DNA from: Brachionus rotundiformis
Taxonomy: Eukaryota > Rotifera > Eurotatoria > Ploima > Brachionidae
Length of the DNA: 64,000 nt
Reading direction: 5' to 3'
Assembly: GCA_016802295.1 (NCBI GenBank)
Contig: JAESIW010000180.1
Span: forward strand, 4,013,975-4,077,974
The first letter of the stretch is position 1. Each line of letters starts with the position of its first letter. The position numbers were made by a program, and so were the translations under genes. Shown piece by piece: positions 10,977 through 23,536 of the stretch. A model generated the notes under the pieces. It ran no database searches. It saw nothing but the letters and a program-made list of their open reading frames with translations, and was not told the origin of the DNA.

Positions 10977-13900
10977 ATGTTCAAATCAGTACAGCAAAAA
11001 TTAAAAGACGCTTCGATATTAGAAGCCAATGAACCAATTCTTTCGTTTGTCCAGGTCATAGATTTTAACAAACAACAACAGCAGTTCAAGAAGCTTGCCA
11101 AAGAAGAACTATCAGCTCTGATTCAGAACAAGGGCTACTATTTTTTGGCATCAAGTGAATAATTTTTGACATCAATTTTTATTTTTAAATTATTCTTACT
11201 GCTAAGTTAAAACTGCTGACAACGATTCCACGCCGATTATATATCTACTAAAACTAAATGAAAAAACAAACGATTTTAAGCTGAAAGCAACCTATTATCT
11301 GGACGAAATAAAATCAATTACTAAAATAGATAATAAAATAAAACAAAACTTATCTAGTGGAAGTACTGTCGATAGTGAAGTTTATGCATTTGAGCTTGTT
11401 TTCAAAAGCGATTCAAGTGATTCATTGAATGATAATGTTGACCAAAAGCTTAAATTTGTTTGGCAATGTAACAAAATTGATGACAGAAATGATTTTTTGG
11501 ACACTCTATGGAAATTATCTGAACAATTTCTTAAAGTCTCGAGCCGACCCAAATTTCACAACTATAAATTTGAACGTAAGTTTTTTTCCAACTTTAACTA
11601 TCTATTTTATTTAAAATTTTTATTCTAGCCAAGAAGGTTAATGGACAAACAAAAAGTGATAATGACAAAGAAGATAAGGATTCAATTTTTAGTGATATGA
11701 AACAACAGTATGAAATTAGTAAATCCGATGAGGATTCTTTGCTCAAGCTTATGTCTGAATGCGACTTTGCCAGTTCAAGCGCTGAAAAATTTATCGAAAA
11801 ACTTCAAGATGAGCTACTTAAGCTTGATACAGTAAGCTTATTATTATTTAATTTTAAACAGGTTAAACTTCTAACTTTAAAAATCTCTTTTTGGTGCCCT
11901 ATTTGGTACTAGGGTACCAGGACATTTCTGATTAATAAATCAAGTGCAGACTTGAGTGAATTAGTTTGTCTTTTTTATTTTACCTTGTCTATTGTTTACT
12001 GAATACACTAGAGGACAATGATCTAACATTGGTACCATCATCTAGTATGATTGTGAATAGGGAATATTGTGTCACCACACACTCAAGTATGACCAACACA
12101 CATTCAATTCCTGATGAGCACACAATTAGAAGAATATTTACAAGATCAAGATTGATTTTTCATGTTTACAAATTAAATATATATTAATACAATTTAGGCT
12201 CAACTCTATTAAATTCATTAATTTTTGAAAAATATTTTTTTGCTAGTTTTGACATAGCTGTAGTAACAGATGGTACAGAACTAAATTCGTCAAGATAAAT
12301 TGAATGGTATTTGGTCAGATCCCGTAAACAATCTAAAATTTTTGATTTACTAAGCTTTTTTCTATTTGTAAAATCCTTTTTCAGTTTGAAAAAAATCTTT
12401 AAAAAATTTGAAAATAAGTTTATAATTTCCACCAAAACTTGATTTATTTATTAAAAGTCAGTTTTCGTTATTAAAAGTCAGTTACTTTGCCAGTGTATTG
12501 CTTTTTGTAATCTGGTAAGATCAAAATCGAATTTTCATGATGAGCGAATTGGCAATTTAGTTAAGAAATGAGATATAAAAATATTCACCAACACTTAGAA
12601 TTCACAATCAATATGAAGGACCCGAAATCGATTGGACTTCCTGAGCATATCACCAGTTCCACTAAAAATCATAAACTCACGAATTTTGAATTTGTTTTTT
12701 TTTTTTAATTATCTGCTTTTAAAAGATTCCATACACCTTAAACCATCTTCTTGCTGTCTAATTAGCTTTATTCGATATTTAAGTGGTACTTAAAAACGAC
12801 CAAAATCTAAATAATAAATTTTGTTTAAAAATTTGACTAAAGATTTGATTTTTTTGGTATTCCAAGAATATTTTTTGTTTATTTTTATTCTTTTTTTTGC
12901 AGCTTCCTGGTCCATGTAGAATTACTTCGAAAAATAAGCACCTTTCTGTTAAAATTATTGATTAAAAAGTCAATTGATAATATAAAAAAATTTTTAATGA
13001 AGCGAAGCAATCTCTTAATGCTTGATTTTTTTCTTATTTTATTAAGTCTTATTTAATTTTTGTTTTTAATTAAAAAAAATTAAAATGATAAAATTTTAAG
13101 TCAAATATTGAAAGTATAATGAATTCAGAGGAGAAAACTCTAAAGCTAATAGACATGCTCGATGGAGCTGTTGATGAAATAGAAAAAATTGACGACCGCT
13201 TGAAAGAATATGAAGACAAGATAAGTGCAGTGGGTGACGCAGTTCGTCTTGTGGGCGAACGGGACAACGTGATCCAACTACAGCAAAACAATCAATACGC
13301 ATTGCTTGAGCTTCTCGAATCCTTTGTCAGCAATTTAGATTTTCCGCCAGAGTATCGAAAAGCTTTGATAGGATGTGATTTATCAAACGAAAGATCAATA
13401 AAAAAAATAAAACTGTCAGCCAACAAGCTCTTGGAAATTCTTGAAGCCCAATTACCATCAGGTTTAGAAAAAAAAATTATCTATTAATTAATTTTTAAGA
13501 AAAAAATTAGGCTTGACAAAAATGAAGGCTTATGGAGATCAGATTCATGTCCTAGAGAAATTTAAGTTAAGCTTTTGTAGCAATTTGTGCCAGCATTTAA
13601 AAAACGCCATTGGACATGCTGTAAATTTTTTCCAAATATTTAAGAATTTTTTATTAATTTGCTCATCTTCCAAAAGACTAATAAACATTTAGAATCATAC
13701 AAAATTGATGATAATTCTTTGAAAAATATCCCTTCACATAAACAAATACATGATGACCTTCTTGGTTTAAAAGATCTAGTGCCATGGGTTTATCGAGCCA
13801 ATTGTTCATTCTCTGAAAATAACCAAAAAATAACATTTTATGATGATCTAAAAAAATATTATGTTGACACAACAAAACAGCTTTATTTAAGAGAGATAAA

Positions 13901-15547
13901 CGCATTTAGCTATTGTGCCAAGACAAGAATTATCGGCAGCGATCGTGTCAAATCAAGTAAATTAAATTTAATTAAGATGTTTGAATTTGAAAATTATATT
14001 GAAGATGTTTCAATGGAAAATTTAAGAGGATCGATGATTCGGTCGCTGGACAAGTCTCACCATGGAGAAAATTTGGGAAATAAAAATGACCAAGAAAATA
14101 AGAAAACTCTTAAAATGATATTTATGAAGCTTTTGAACCAATTAACTTCCACTGTTTCTATTGAACAAACATTTTGTCAGGATTTTTTTGCAGTCCCCAG
14201 TGGACTAGGCAAAAGCAAACCCGAAGATTCCAACTCAAACAAGCCTATGCCCAGGACCAATTCAAATTTATCGTTGGCCTCGAATACCTCTAATAGCAAA
14301 CAAGAGCCAAAATATGATTAGTAACATATTATTTATCTAAATTTAGTTCTTGGTTTAAATTAAAATTTTAGTTCTATTCTGAGGGATATTTTTGCAGGCT
14401 TAATCGAAGATCAGGTAAAACAAGTTATGGATGGTATCATTAGAGCCGATTACCTGTAAGTCTAAAAAATTTATTAATTTATTTTAAATGAATGAGACAA
14501 TTTCAAATTATTAGTTTGGTTTTATTTCTGTACTCGGACCTGCTTGCTCGAGTAATTGTCTGCCATACTAACAAAGAGTACATGCATCAACCTATGGTTG
14601 GTTTGTTGAGATTTGCCAAAGAAAAATGCGAGGACTTTGTGGTAAATATTACTCAAATGAAATTGTTTTAAAATTTTTTAATAATTTTGGGAAAGAAAAA
14701 CTTTAAAGATTTTATCAACGAGACTAAAGTTAACAAAAAAGAAAAAATAGGAATTCTAAAATTTGTTAAATACTTTGAAGACTTTGTGCAGGAAGCTGAG
14801 GTATGCTGGGAGCCGATCAAAAAGGACTCGTATGAAAAATTGAGCAACATATACGACGGACTGGTGAGAGAAATATTTAAGGCTATTGAAGAAATAGCCA
14901 CGGGCAGCTTAAAAACACCGTCCGAAGTAGTCCTATTCCAAAATTACCATTACATGAATCGTATGGTTACTTTAAAATTAACTTTTGTCAAAAAATAAAC
15001 TAAAAAAATAAAAGATATTATGCGAAGCATGAATGGGTTAAAGGAGCTGACCAAAAAAGCAAGAGAAGAGTACCTTCATTGGCAAAAAGAATATGTAAAA
15101 AAATATTTTGGAAGACCTCTTGATAAAATACATGTACAATAAAAAATTTAAGTTTTAAAAGTTTTAATAGCTTTTTAAAAGGAATTTTTCGAAAAAGTTC
15201 AAATAAAAATTGACCGAGGTCTAAAGCATCAAGACATTTCATACCAGCTTGACTTGTCTGCTAACAATCTCCGTGAGATTATGCGGGAATATACAGCCAA
15301 GGAGGTTAAAAAAGGACTATCCGACTTGTACAACAAAGTAGAAAAGCATTTGGTTGAAAACAGCAGCCTTTTGGATGTAGTTTGGCGAGAAATGTCTCAT
15401 GAATTCATCAATCAGTACAAAAATTACGAACATTTAATCAAAATGTGCTACGAAGGCCAGAGTATTAAGTTTGAATTTACCGAGGTTGACGTATACAGAA
15501 TATTCAATGAAATATCTATCGAGAAGTCGAAGGATCATAAATTTTGA
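10977..15547 (+). CDS. EXOC1: Exocyst complex component 1 (Sec3)
   Basis: Subunit of the exocyst, which tethers secretory vesicles to the plasma membrane; Sec3 contacts PI(4,5)P2 and Rho GTPases through its N-terminal PH-like domain. Eleven exons give 941 residues (human about 890): 10977-11154, 11207-11575, 11629-11831, 13101-13461, 13511-13620, 13677-14320, 14372-14455, 14515-14641, 14696-14960, 15015-15133 and 15182-15547. The PH-like region is at about 30-185 (KFVWQCNKIDDRNDF, DTLWKLSEQFL). A coiled coil follows (SNIESIMNSEEK, ENALL-type heptads to about residue 370). The C-terminal helical rods end with KEVKKGLSDLYNKVEKHL and VVWREMSHEFINQY, the best conserved Sec3 blocks. Exon 6 ends on TA directly before the donor GT, so the unspliced frame reads TAG. 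Intron 3 is unusually long at 1,269 nt. Confidence 0.95.
11832..13100. other. Long intron 3 of EXOC1
   Basis: This 1,269-nt intron is over twenty times the local median. It holds an 83-codon open frame on the minus strand (12184-12435) and a 74-codon one on the plus strand (11966-12187); neither resembles a family I know. The string TTATTAAAAGTCAGTT occurs twice in direct orientation near 12447-12484. The size and odd frames suggest a decayed insertion, but no element class can be named. Confidence 0.4.
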
Positions 15548-16778
15548 TAATTTTTTTTATCTATTAGTCTCTGTTTTGAATTATTTAATCATTTTCTTAA
15601 AAAAAACTCAGTTCCAAGCAACGAGCCGAAATAATTCAACTTCTTTTTCTATAGAATAAGAATTTTTTCTAAAAAAATATTTATTTTATTCAAATAAATA
15701 AATAAATGTTATTATAACATAAATTTTTAATTTTTAGATATTAAATTAAGCGTTTTTTTTTAAATTTAGGGGTAGATTGAAATTGTTATAGAAAACAGTT
15801 TGTTAGTTATTTTTTAGTTATAAAATTTGATCTCAATATATTTTATTTTAGCTAATTTTATTATGAGAAAAAACGGGATTTTGACTCTTATATAAAAAAT
15901 AGAAAGAATTTGAAAAAAATAAATTTTATAAAAAAATGTTATCTTTTTAATAATGCTAGCTTTGTGAATAAGACTGATTAGCAAGTCCATGATTCATTAC
16001 TTAAAAAAATTTTACTGATCGCTTTTGAATAAACTTCAATTAAATAATCTTGAAAAAATAATAAATAAATTGACAATCTTTATTTTATTCTAGGGTCCTC
16101 CCAGGATGATAAAAAAATTTTATTAGATTTCCTTTTTTTCTTTCAACCAATATTCAAACAGTTTAAAAGACAAAATGGTCAATATTTTGTTTAAATGAGC
16201 AAGATTTTTTTTTTTTAGTTATAAAATTTTATAGTCGGCTCTAATTTCAAAATCAAATTTGTTATATCTTTTATTTTTAAGAAAATCGTAATCACTTACA
16301 TAACTTGATGATTAATGACACAATATTATTTGATCAACAGTTTACTTAATGACGAATTTCTAAATAATTTATTTATTTATTTATTTCAATGAGCGCCTTA
16401 AAGGCGATGTAAAAAAAAAAAAAAAAAAAAAATTTATAATAATATAAAAACGACGACTATAATATTTGGTATTATGAAATTTGGTAAAAAAGAAACAAAA
16501 AAATTATTGCAAATTTTGAAAAATTGGATAATTTACAGACATTATAATTGGTATAAATGCACCGCGGTCCAAAAACAAATATCTCTCTTGAGACAGCTAA
16601 TTTAATAAAGAACATCTGTATTTTTACAAAGGTTAAATGTATTAGATGATCTTGCAAAATTCATTTTTAATTTATTCTATAAAAAATAGTATATTTTTTA
16701 CCAATTTATTTTTGTTAAAATAAATAAATACAAAATTATAAAAAAAAATTACAAAACAGTTTAAAAAAACCTTTGAAA
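15548..16778. other. Convergent intergenic space between EXOC1 and NEK4
   Basis: About 1.2 kb between two convergent genes. It contains T-rich and ATTTA-rich sequence and the retroelement-like tail described separately at 16360-16432. No gene is visible. Confidence 0.5.
16360..16432 (+). repeat. ATTT tandem run, short hairpin and poly(A): possible retroelement 3' tail
   Basis: Four to five ATTT units are followed by a GC-richer motif containing the hairpin CGCCTT-A-AAGGCG, then GATGT and a run of about 22 A. A stem-loop directly before a pure A-tract is typical of LINE or SINE 3' ends. No coding relic lies just upstream, so the parent element is unknown. Confidence 0.4.
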
Positions 16779-19700
16779 TTATCTAACGCCAAAATTGGAC
16801 CTCTCTTTAAAACATTTTATCATCTTTAACTTTTCAATATACTCTATATTTTCGATTCCAACACAGTTTAACAACCTTTCCTAAATAATATATTTAAATA
16901 CTAAAAATTTTTATTATCTTATTTTTAATTCACCATACTTGAATTTCTTCTTCTTCCTTAAAACTGTCTAAAATTCTATAGGCCTGTTCTAGCTTATATT
17001 TACCAAGAACACTTTCACATTCCCTAAAAAAATAATAATTAAAATATTTTATTTAAATTTTTTTCATTTTGTTACTCTTCAGTTTCTCTTATTCGTTTGT
17101 ACATATGATTAGCGCCTAAGAAACTAATTGGATGCTTATTTTGTAAATCTTTTAAATTTTTTTCATCAGAATTTCTCAATGAAGGTCCCTTTGCCTGATC
17201 ACTAATAAAATTATCTTTCTGCACCGAATTGCTTTCCACCTCTTCCAAAATATCACCATCATCTACGTCATCTACAATTAAATCTTTTTGGTCTGTTATT
17301 CCGACAAGTGTTTTTAATGTAACAGTAAGAACATCTATGAGGAAATCAGTTTCTTTTTTGTCCTTTCGATCCCGTTTTTCGCTACGTAATTTTTGTTTGA
17401 CCGGATCATTTTCGTCGTTGGAGGATATGGACGACGAAGATGACGATGAGCTTTTTCTGGGAAAAAATGGATCTTTTTCTATTTTATTCTGATCCTGGTA
17501 CAAGCTAGATTTTTCAACTAAGGGCGCTATTTTACCCTCTATATTATTTTGCTTAAAAATTTTCAGACTGTCCTGTAAGCCTTTATCCTGATCGAATTTC
17601 GACACAGGATTTTTATTTTGAGCTTTAGAATTGCTTTCATTTTTTTTTGAATTTAAAGGAGGCTTAAGAAGAAGAGGACCCTTTGGTAAAACTGAATTAG
17701 GATCATTTTGAGAAGATCTGATTCTTTGCCTTCTTCGTTCTCTAGGATCACTGCTCTATAAAAATTCATCAATTCATTTAAGACTAAAAATGCTTTTTTT
17801 TTAAATTTGTGATTACCCAAATTTGTTTGTCTAATTTAGGCTGACTATGTCCTTTAGAAAGATTAGGTGTACTGCTGCAAACTATTTGAGGTCGAACTCG
17901 GATAGGATTTTGGGATCTTGATGGTTCACTCTGAAAAAAAAAATCATGTTAATTGAAATTCTTCTTGTTTAATTATTTATTTAATTAAATTTTTAAAATA
18001 AATATTAAACGCCTTTTTTGACTGATACTTAATTTATTTTATAATTAACTGAAATATCTCTTGTAAAATTATCAAATAAATGATAATTTATTAATAAATA
18101 AAATTTAGAAATTTTAAATCAATTATATTAGAATTTGATCTTTTGAATTTAAAATAATCATATTTTATTTTTATAATTTAATTTTATAAATTTATTTTAA
18201 ACAGCTCAATATTAAAAAAAGATATCTCGAAGGCCAGAACTGTCTTCAAATTAAGTAGTATTGTCAAATATGTATTGCTATATGGATCTGAATTTTGGAG
18301 AATGACTGACAGTGATCTTCAAAAGATCGAAGTATTCAATAACAATTGCCTACGGAAAATTTTAACAATCTTCTTTTAAAAAGTTATTACAAATGAGTAG
18401 CTATACAACAGATCAAGGACCAAACCAATCTATAACATTATGCGCAGAAGATGACTTAAGTGGTTTGGTCATGTTTTTAAAATTCCAACAGACAGAATTC
18501 CTAGAGTTGCGCTATTTTGGACACCTCAAGGAAAGAGAAATGCTGGTAGACCAAAGATGACCTGGAGGAGAACAAGTGAAAGAGTTTGAAAGAGATGAAA
18601 CTACATGGCGACAAGCAGAAATTCTCGCTAAGGATAGGGGAGAATGGAGGGGACGTGTGGACGCCTTATGCTCCACTGGGAGTAAAAATAGAAGAAGAAG
18701 AATATTAAAAAAAATCATTCAAATTCCAATCTCTATTTCTGGTAATAAAAATTGAATATGATAATATTTTTTAATTAGATTTTAGTCTTAAATTAATGAG
18801 TTAAGTTCACTCAAATAAGATATTATTTATTATTTAATGAATTAGTAATTATTTATTCTAAATGTGTTGATAATAATCTTTTTTCCTTTTCTTAATTATA
18901 GAGAAAATTTAATAAAATGAATATGGGCACTAAAATTTTTGACACAGAAATTTTTATATTTTTCAACCTAAAAAATACATTATGTTGCAGAAAACATTGA
19001 TGCTCTAATTAACCAACCAATTTTTTTAAAAAAACTTCTAAACTCTTTTCCTTTTTATTATACCAATTATCGAAAGAACCAAATAGCTATGAAAATTTTG
19101 TCTATCTGCACTTATGTCTAAATAAAGTCTTTAAAGGTCTTTAATTAAATTATAAAAGTTAAAGAAATTGAAACATTTATTTGAAAAATGAGATCAATAA
19201 CTTATTGATACTTAATTAAAATTAAATTATTTAAATTTATTTAATCTAGTCTAATTTTTAGATTATAAAATAAAATTTCTAGTTTAAAGTTCTTATTACT
19301 TTAGGTCTGACCGGATCAAAGCTTTTTTCTTCTTCATTGTCATTTAGATCAAAGTTAATATCATTTTTTGGTTTAGTTAGTTCATAGGGCTCATGTTCAT
19401 CGTTATCATCGCTATAGCTGTCATTTATCTGAATTTTTTCCGGTGTATTTTTAAAGGTAACTTGTTTAATTGTTTTTTTTTCACCAACATTGTTCGACTT
19501 GTTTTGAATATCATTTTTTGTTATTTTTTTATCATTATCTACACCAATATTAACAAAAATATTTTTTTCTCTCACAGACTCTATTTTCCTACGATCGCTT
19601 GGTGCTTCGTTGTTTACACAATTCTTTTTCTCCTGACCAGCATTTTTCGAGCTCTCTTGACTGGTTTAAAATTTACCAAAAAATAAATAATTATTTAAAA

Positions 19701-20684
19701 ATTTTTTACTTTTTTTTCGTTCTCTCTAAAAAAAGAATAATATTTTTTTTAATAAAAGGATTTCTGAGTATTCTGTCGGGATTTGGTCGTTCGTTTGGAC
19801 TGGCCTTAAGCATTGAATGAATCAGGCTTATAAATTCACTAGAATAGCATTTTGGTATCTCGGGCATTTTGCCGCTAGTTATCTTAAAGACTAGTGAGTT
19901 CATATCTTTGGCATTGAATGCGTGCTTTAGGGTGGTCATTTCGTAAACGCAGCAACCGAGTGCCCACACATCTGACTTGGAATTGTATGGTTTGTTCATG
20001 AACAGCTCGGGACTCATATAGTAGGGCGTCCCGATAATGGTTGTTGCCATGTCTGTGTTACTTTTCAGAACTCTATACAAAATTATTTTTAGTTAAAATT
20101 TAGACCAGAGATTTTTCCAAATACTTGGCAATGCCTAGATCTCCGACTTTGACTATTTTGTTCCGTGTTAAAAATATGTTTTGAGTTTTAAGATCTCGGT
20201 GAAGAATGTTTTTTTCATGCATATACTTTTTAGAAAATTAAACAAAATAACCTCTAGTTGGCAAAATTTACCTGAAGTGCCATGGTTATTTGAACAAACC
20301 ACTCAACTATCTGTGATTCCTCGATTAGCCTACCATTTTGTTGCTTTATTTTCGTGTAAAGGTCTCCACCTTCACAGTATAACATAACAATGTGTAAATA
20401 TCCTTCGGTTTGGAATGATTCTTTATAGGAAACAATGTTTGGGTGCTTGAGAGATCTGAGAATTTGAGCTTCTTGTTCGGCAGACTTTTTATCTTTTTCG
20501 GATGACTTTCTCAAGTCGATTCGTTTTAAGACATACTATAATTAATTGATGAAATTAATAATTATATTATTTTGAAAAAAGCTTAATATTTCACTACATT
20601 TTTTCTATCTTTGATGTTTTTTACGAGCCACACGACTCCGTAGCTGCCTTTACCGATTTCTTTTAATTTATTGTAGTTTTCCAT
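16779..20684 (-). CDS. NEK4: NimA-related protein kinase, NEK4-like
   Basis: Ser/Thr kinase of the NEK1/4 group, associated with cilia and microtubules. Nine exons (minus order) give 718 residues: 20684-20598, 20535-20272, 20225-20125, 20072-19710, 19660-19300, 17930-17817, 17755-17076, 17023-16939 and 16880-16779. The kinase domain is at about 1-265: GKGSYGVV (Gly loop), YVLKRID (Lys), AEQEAQILRSLKHPN, HRDLKTQN, GDLGIAK (DLG in place of DFG, as in NEK4), GTPYYMSPE and KSDVWALGCCVYEM. A charged low-complexity tail follows, with a run of nine Ser broken by one Ile. The C-terminal helix ECESVLGKYKLEQAY aligns with the NEK1/4 C-terminus. The 1.37-kb intron between exons 5 and 6 contains an oppositely oriented LINE relic. 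NEK4 is preferred over NEK1 for the kinase sequence; the tail is too divergent to decide. Confidence 0.9.
18200..18700 (+). mobile_element. LINE reverse-transcriptase C-terminal relic inside a NEK4 intron
   Basis: Plus-strand reading, with frame breaks, gives VLLYGSEFWRMTDSDLQKIE, then NNNCLRKIL. After a gap it gives RRWFGHVFKIP, GKRNAGRPKMTWRRT and AEILAKDRGEWRGRVDALC. This order (YGSE..W, RRLRWFGH, GRP..TW, W...A..R..WR) is the C-terminal signature of one LINE reverse-transcriptase clade that differs from the NRVVxxWNxLP type seen elsewhere in this window. Stops and shifts make it a dead copy. It is antisense to the host gene. Confidence 0.75.
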
Positions 20685-21589
20685 TTTAATGCTGGAATTT
20701 AAGTAATTTTAATAAAAAGTTCATAATATTTGTCTAATAAAATTTCTAATAATATATTAGAATATTTTACGAAGATTTTATTTGATTTAATGCTTAAAAG
20801 TAATAAAAATGACGTTTTTAAAAAAATAAAAAGTTGTCTCGACAGACTCAATCAATGTTTAGACAGATGATTATCCGTTTTATTATTTATTCTAGAAATA
20901 CTCAAAAATTGAAAATTCTTATCCAGATCTTGACCTTTTTGATAAACGTCTTGAAAATGTGGTAGTCATGGAAATAAAAAATGCTCAAGCATAATTCAAA
21001 TTAACAAAAATTTAGTCTTGGAAAGAAAATTTTCGACATCCGAATGAATTAGGCTAGAAATTAGATCTGCATCTCAGTTTTAGAAAAGAAAAATTAAACA
21101 AAAAATAAATATTTACTCATATTTATTTTAGTTTTTATTTAAATTTTTTTAATTTAGTAGTTATTACATAATTTGAGTCAAATTTTTAAAAAATCTAAGT
21201 CTGATTATCCAATTTTATTTATTTTGTTAATCAAAATACAAATTTGAAAATCACTTAAGAATTTTCAGCTTCTAATATTTTTTTATTTTTTTTATTTTAA
21301 ATATTTATCTACCTACTTGCCACTTAATCTAGTTGAACATTCTTAATTATGCTTAGTAAAATTTTAATAGATAATTAACAGCTAATTTGAATACAAAATT
21401 TTTAGCTTTTTGAAATTTTACGTCTTTATCGACAAATATTTATTAGATGAATAAATTTGAAAAAAAATACTAATTAAATGAAATTTAATAAATTAAATTG
21501 CTTTATTATTCATAAAATAACTATACAAAATAACCTCCATAAGATTAATATATATGATACTCTCTATTCAAATTTTTAACTTCTACTAA
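20685..21589. other. Intergenic upstream of NEK4, no gene seen
   Basis: AT-rich 5' region of NEK4. No open frame, repeat or RNA gene was recognised. Promoter elements are likely here but cannot be pinpointed. Confidence 0.5.
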
Positions 21590-22140
21590 CTATTTTACAC
21601 TACTTGATTTAGTTAATTGATTTTTTGATAACGATTTTAAATGGTTGTAGTAGTAGTTTAAACTGCAGCTAAGAGGTTGTCTAAGCATAGCCCTAGAAAG
21701 CTGTAGGTAGTAGATGTAGAAGTTGTAGTAAATAAGCCGTTTTTCCAGGTTAATTCCTAATTGACAATGTAGAGATAGACTTTTCCAGACATTAACTACT
21801 CGATTTGTGAAGAAATGATATCGTTGCATGCAGCTTTTCACATTTTCTTTAACTAAACATTTTTCGTGTCTTCTTAAGCTATACGACTGATTTCGAGAAA
21901 AATTTAAACCATTTTCAAAATTGATAATTTCACATCTTTTAATAATATTAAAAATTTGGAATAAGTCTCCTCTCATCATCCATCTAATTTTGAGATTAGT
22001 TAAATTTAGCATTTCAAGTCTTTTCGAGTGGTCAAATTTGTATTTTTTCGATTTCAGAAATGTCTATTTCAAGAGATGGACACCATTAACTTATGGCAAC
22101 TCTAAACGAGGTCTAACCAGTGCTGTTTAGAGCAGCGTAT
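21590..22140 (-). mobile_element. Decayed LINE reverse-transcriptase fragment
   Basis: The minus strand starts with an interrupted TALVRPRLE block, followed by SKRLEMLNLTNLKIR, RGDLFQIFNIIK and FFTNRVVNVWKSL. These are, in order, the family motifs after the RT active site of jockey-like LINE ORF2 proteins. A 140-codon frame is still open over 21590-22012, but the terminal FKxxLD block is lost and the 5' part has stops. Confidence 0.75.
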
Positions 22141-22930
22141 CAATGTTTAAATCCCTATACATTACAATACTTTGGAATATTTTTGTCAAAATTAATGAGG
22201 GCCAAAGTTCTTTAGCTAGTTGATGAAAAAATCGATATTGTTTTCAAATAATTTTGATTGAAAATTATAGCTTTCATAATCTAAAGATTTATTTCTAATA
22301 TGATTTATTAATATCTAACTAATTTATAGGTAAATAATCGTATTAAGGATTTTCATCGTAGTTCACTCTCATACAGATTGCATTTTAAAAGATAGAATAA
22401 TTTTAAAATATAAAAAAAACTAAGCCCATAAGTAAAAAAAAAGCAAAAGCAAGAATTTATTGTTTAGTAACCAAAATTTTGATAAAATTTTTACATAAAA
22501 GACAATAAATAAATGAGATTACACGCTTTCATAATACACTTAAATGTGTTAAACCATGAAAATACCAATACATTTTGGCTTAATAGAAGGTTTTTTCTCC
22601 AATTTGAATCAATCTCTTTTGCAATTTAGATTTAGAATACCTCTAAGTCCTCGGTTGATTTTCTATTTAGATCGAAGTTGTCTAGTCAACCCGACAATTT
22701 CTAATAGCCTTATCATGTGCTTTAGAAGAAAGTAACTTCTGGCAAAGCACAACTACTCTAAAAGCATGTACAGACATATCACACATGTGTGCTGGTATTT
22801 GGACTACTTCAGATCGATCCTAAATAAACTTAATTATATTTTAACAACAAACTAGATTAAACATTTTTTCATTAATTCCCTGGTAACATTGTGAAACAAA
22901 TGAAGTTCTCAATTTTGATATCAAAAGACT

Positions 22931-23260
22931 ATCCTAAAAAAAAGTTTGGTTCAAAAAATTTTGTTGAAATTTTAAATTAAATCTTTATTAAAAATAATAA
23001 TCATTGAAAAAAATGTCATATAAATAAATAGGTTACCTTTCGAAAAAGCTTAGCGCTTTGGCTTTAGGTCCAAAATATGCAACTCTTCCTTCTGACATCA
23101 AGAAAAGACTTAACCCAATAAAAATTAGCATTTGCTATCTGTTTTATTTAGAATTCCAGTTACGTGGTAAATCTTTGGAACATTTGGCTTGAAGGTTGAT
23201 GAATCGAGCATAGAACTATTTTTCCTTCTTTAGCTTGTGTTTCAAGAACATCCATGATTA
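22931..23260 (-). pseudogene. Inverted partial copy of the plus-strand ABCG gene
   Basis: The reverse complement of these 330 bases matches 30552-30881 without any indel and with about five substitutions by eye. It covers most of one ABCG exon (CSIHQPSSQMFQRF region), the following intron, the next exon (LFLMSEGRVAYFGP) and the following intron as far as its acceptor AG. It stops at AGGAT, two bases into the next exon. Because introns are included the copy is DNA-mediated and not processed. It has no start, no Walker A and no membrane part, so it cannot encode a transporter. It lies downstream of the minus-strand ABCG gene and in the same orientation. Confidence 0.9.
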
Positions 23261-23536
23261 TGCAATTAAAGGGCCATTATCTATTAATGATTAAACCAAA
23301 TTTTGTTAAAACAAGAACTTGATGGCTAAAAAATGAATTTATTTTTGAAAATATGATGTTTTGAAGATAAGATTTTTTAAGGCTTAAAAAAATAAAATTC
23401 TTTTCGAAATATTTGAACATATTTTTCTATTAAATTTTTTAAATATTTTTAAAACTTAAGGTAGAAGAGTTTCAAAGTTAATATATAGAAATCAAATATA
23501 AAATCTAATGAATGTTTATCAGATTCACAGCATATT
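23261..23536. other. 3' flank of the minus-strand ABCG gene
   Basis: Short AT-rich stretch between the ABCG stop codon and the inverted ABCG fragment. It is expected to hold the 3' UTR of the minus-strand ABCG gene; no other feature is seen. Confidence 0.4.

Noticed and set aside
12184..12435. 83-codon minus-strand frame in EXOC1 intron 3
   Set aside because: No recognisable family, no start context and no splice partners; kept only as a note on the intron.
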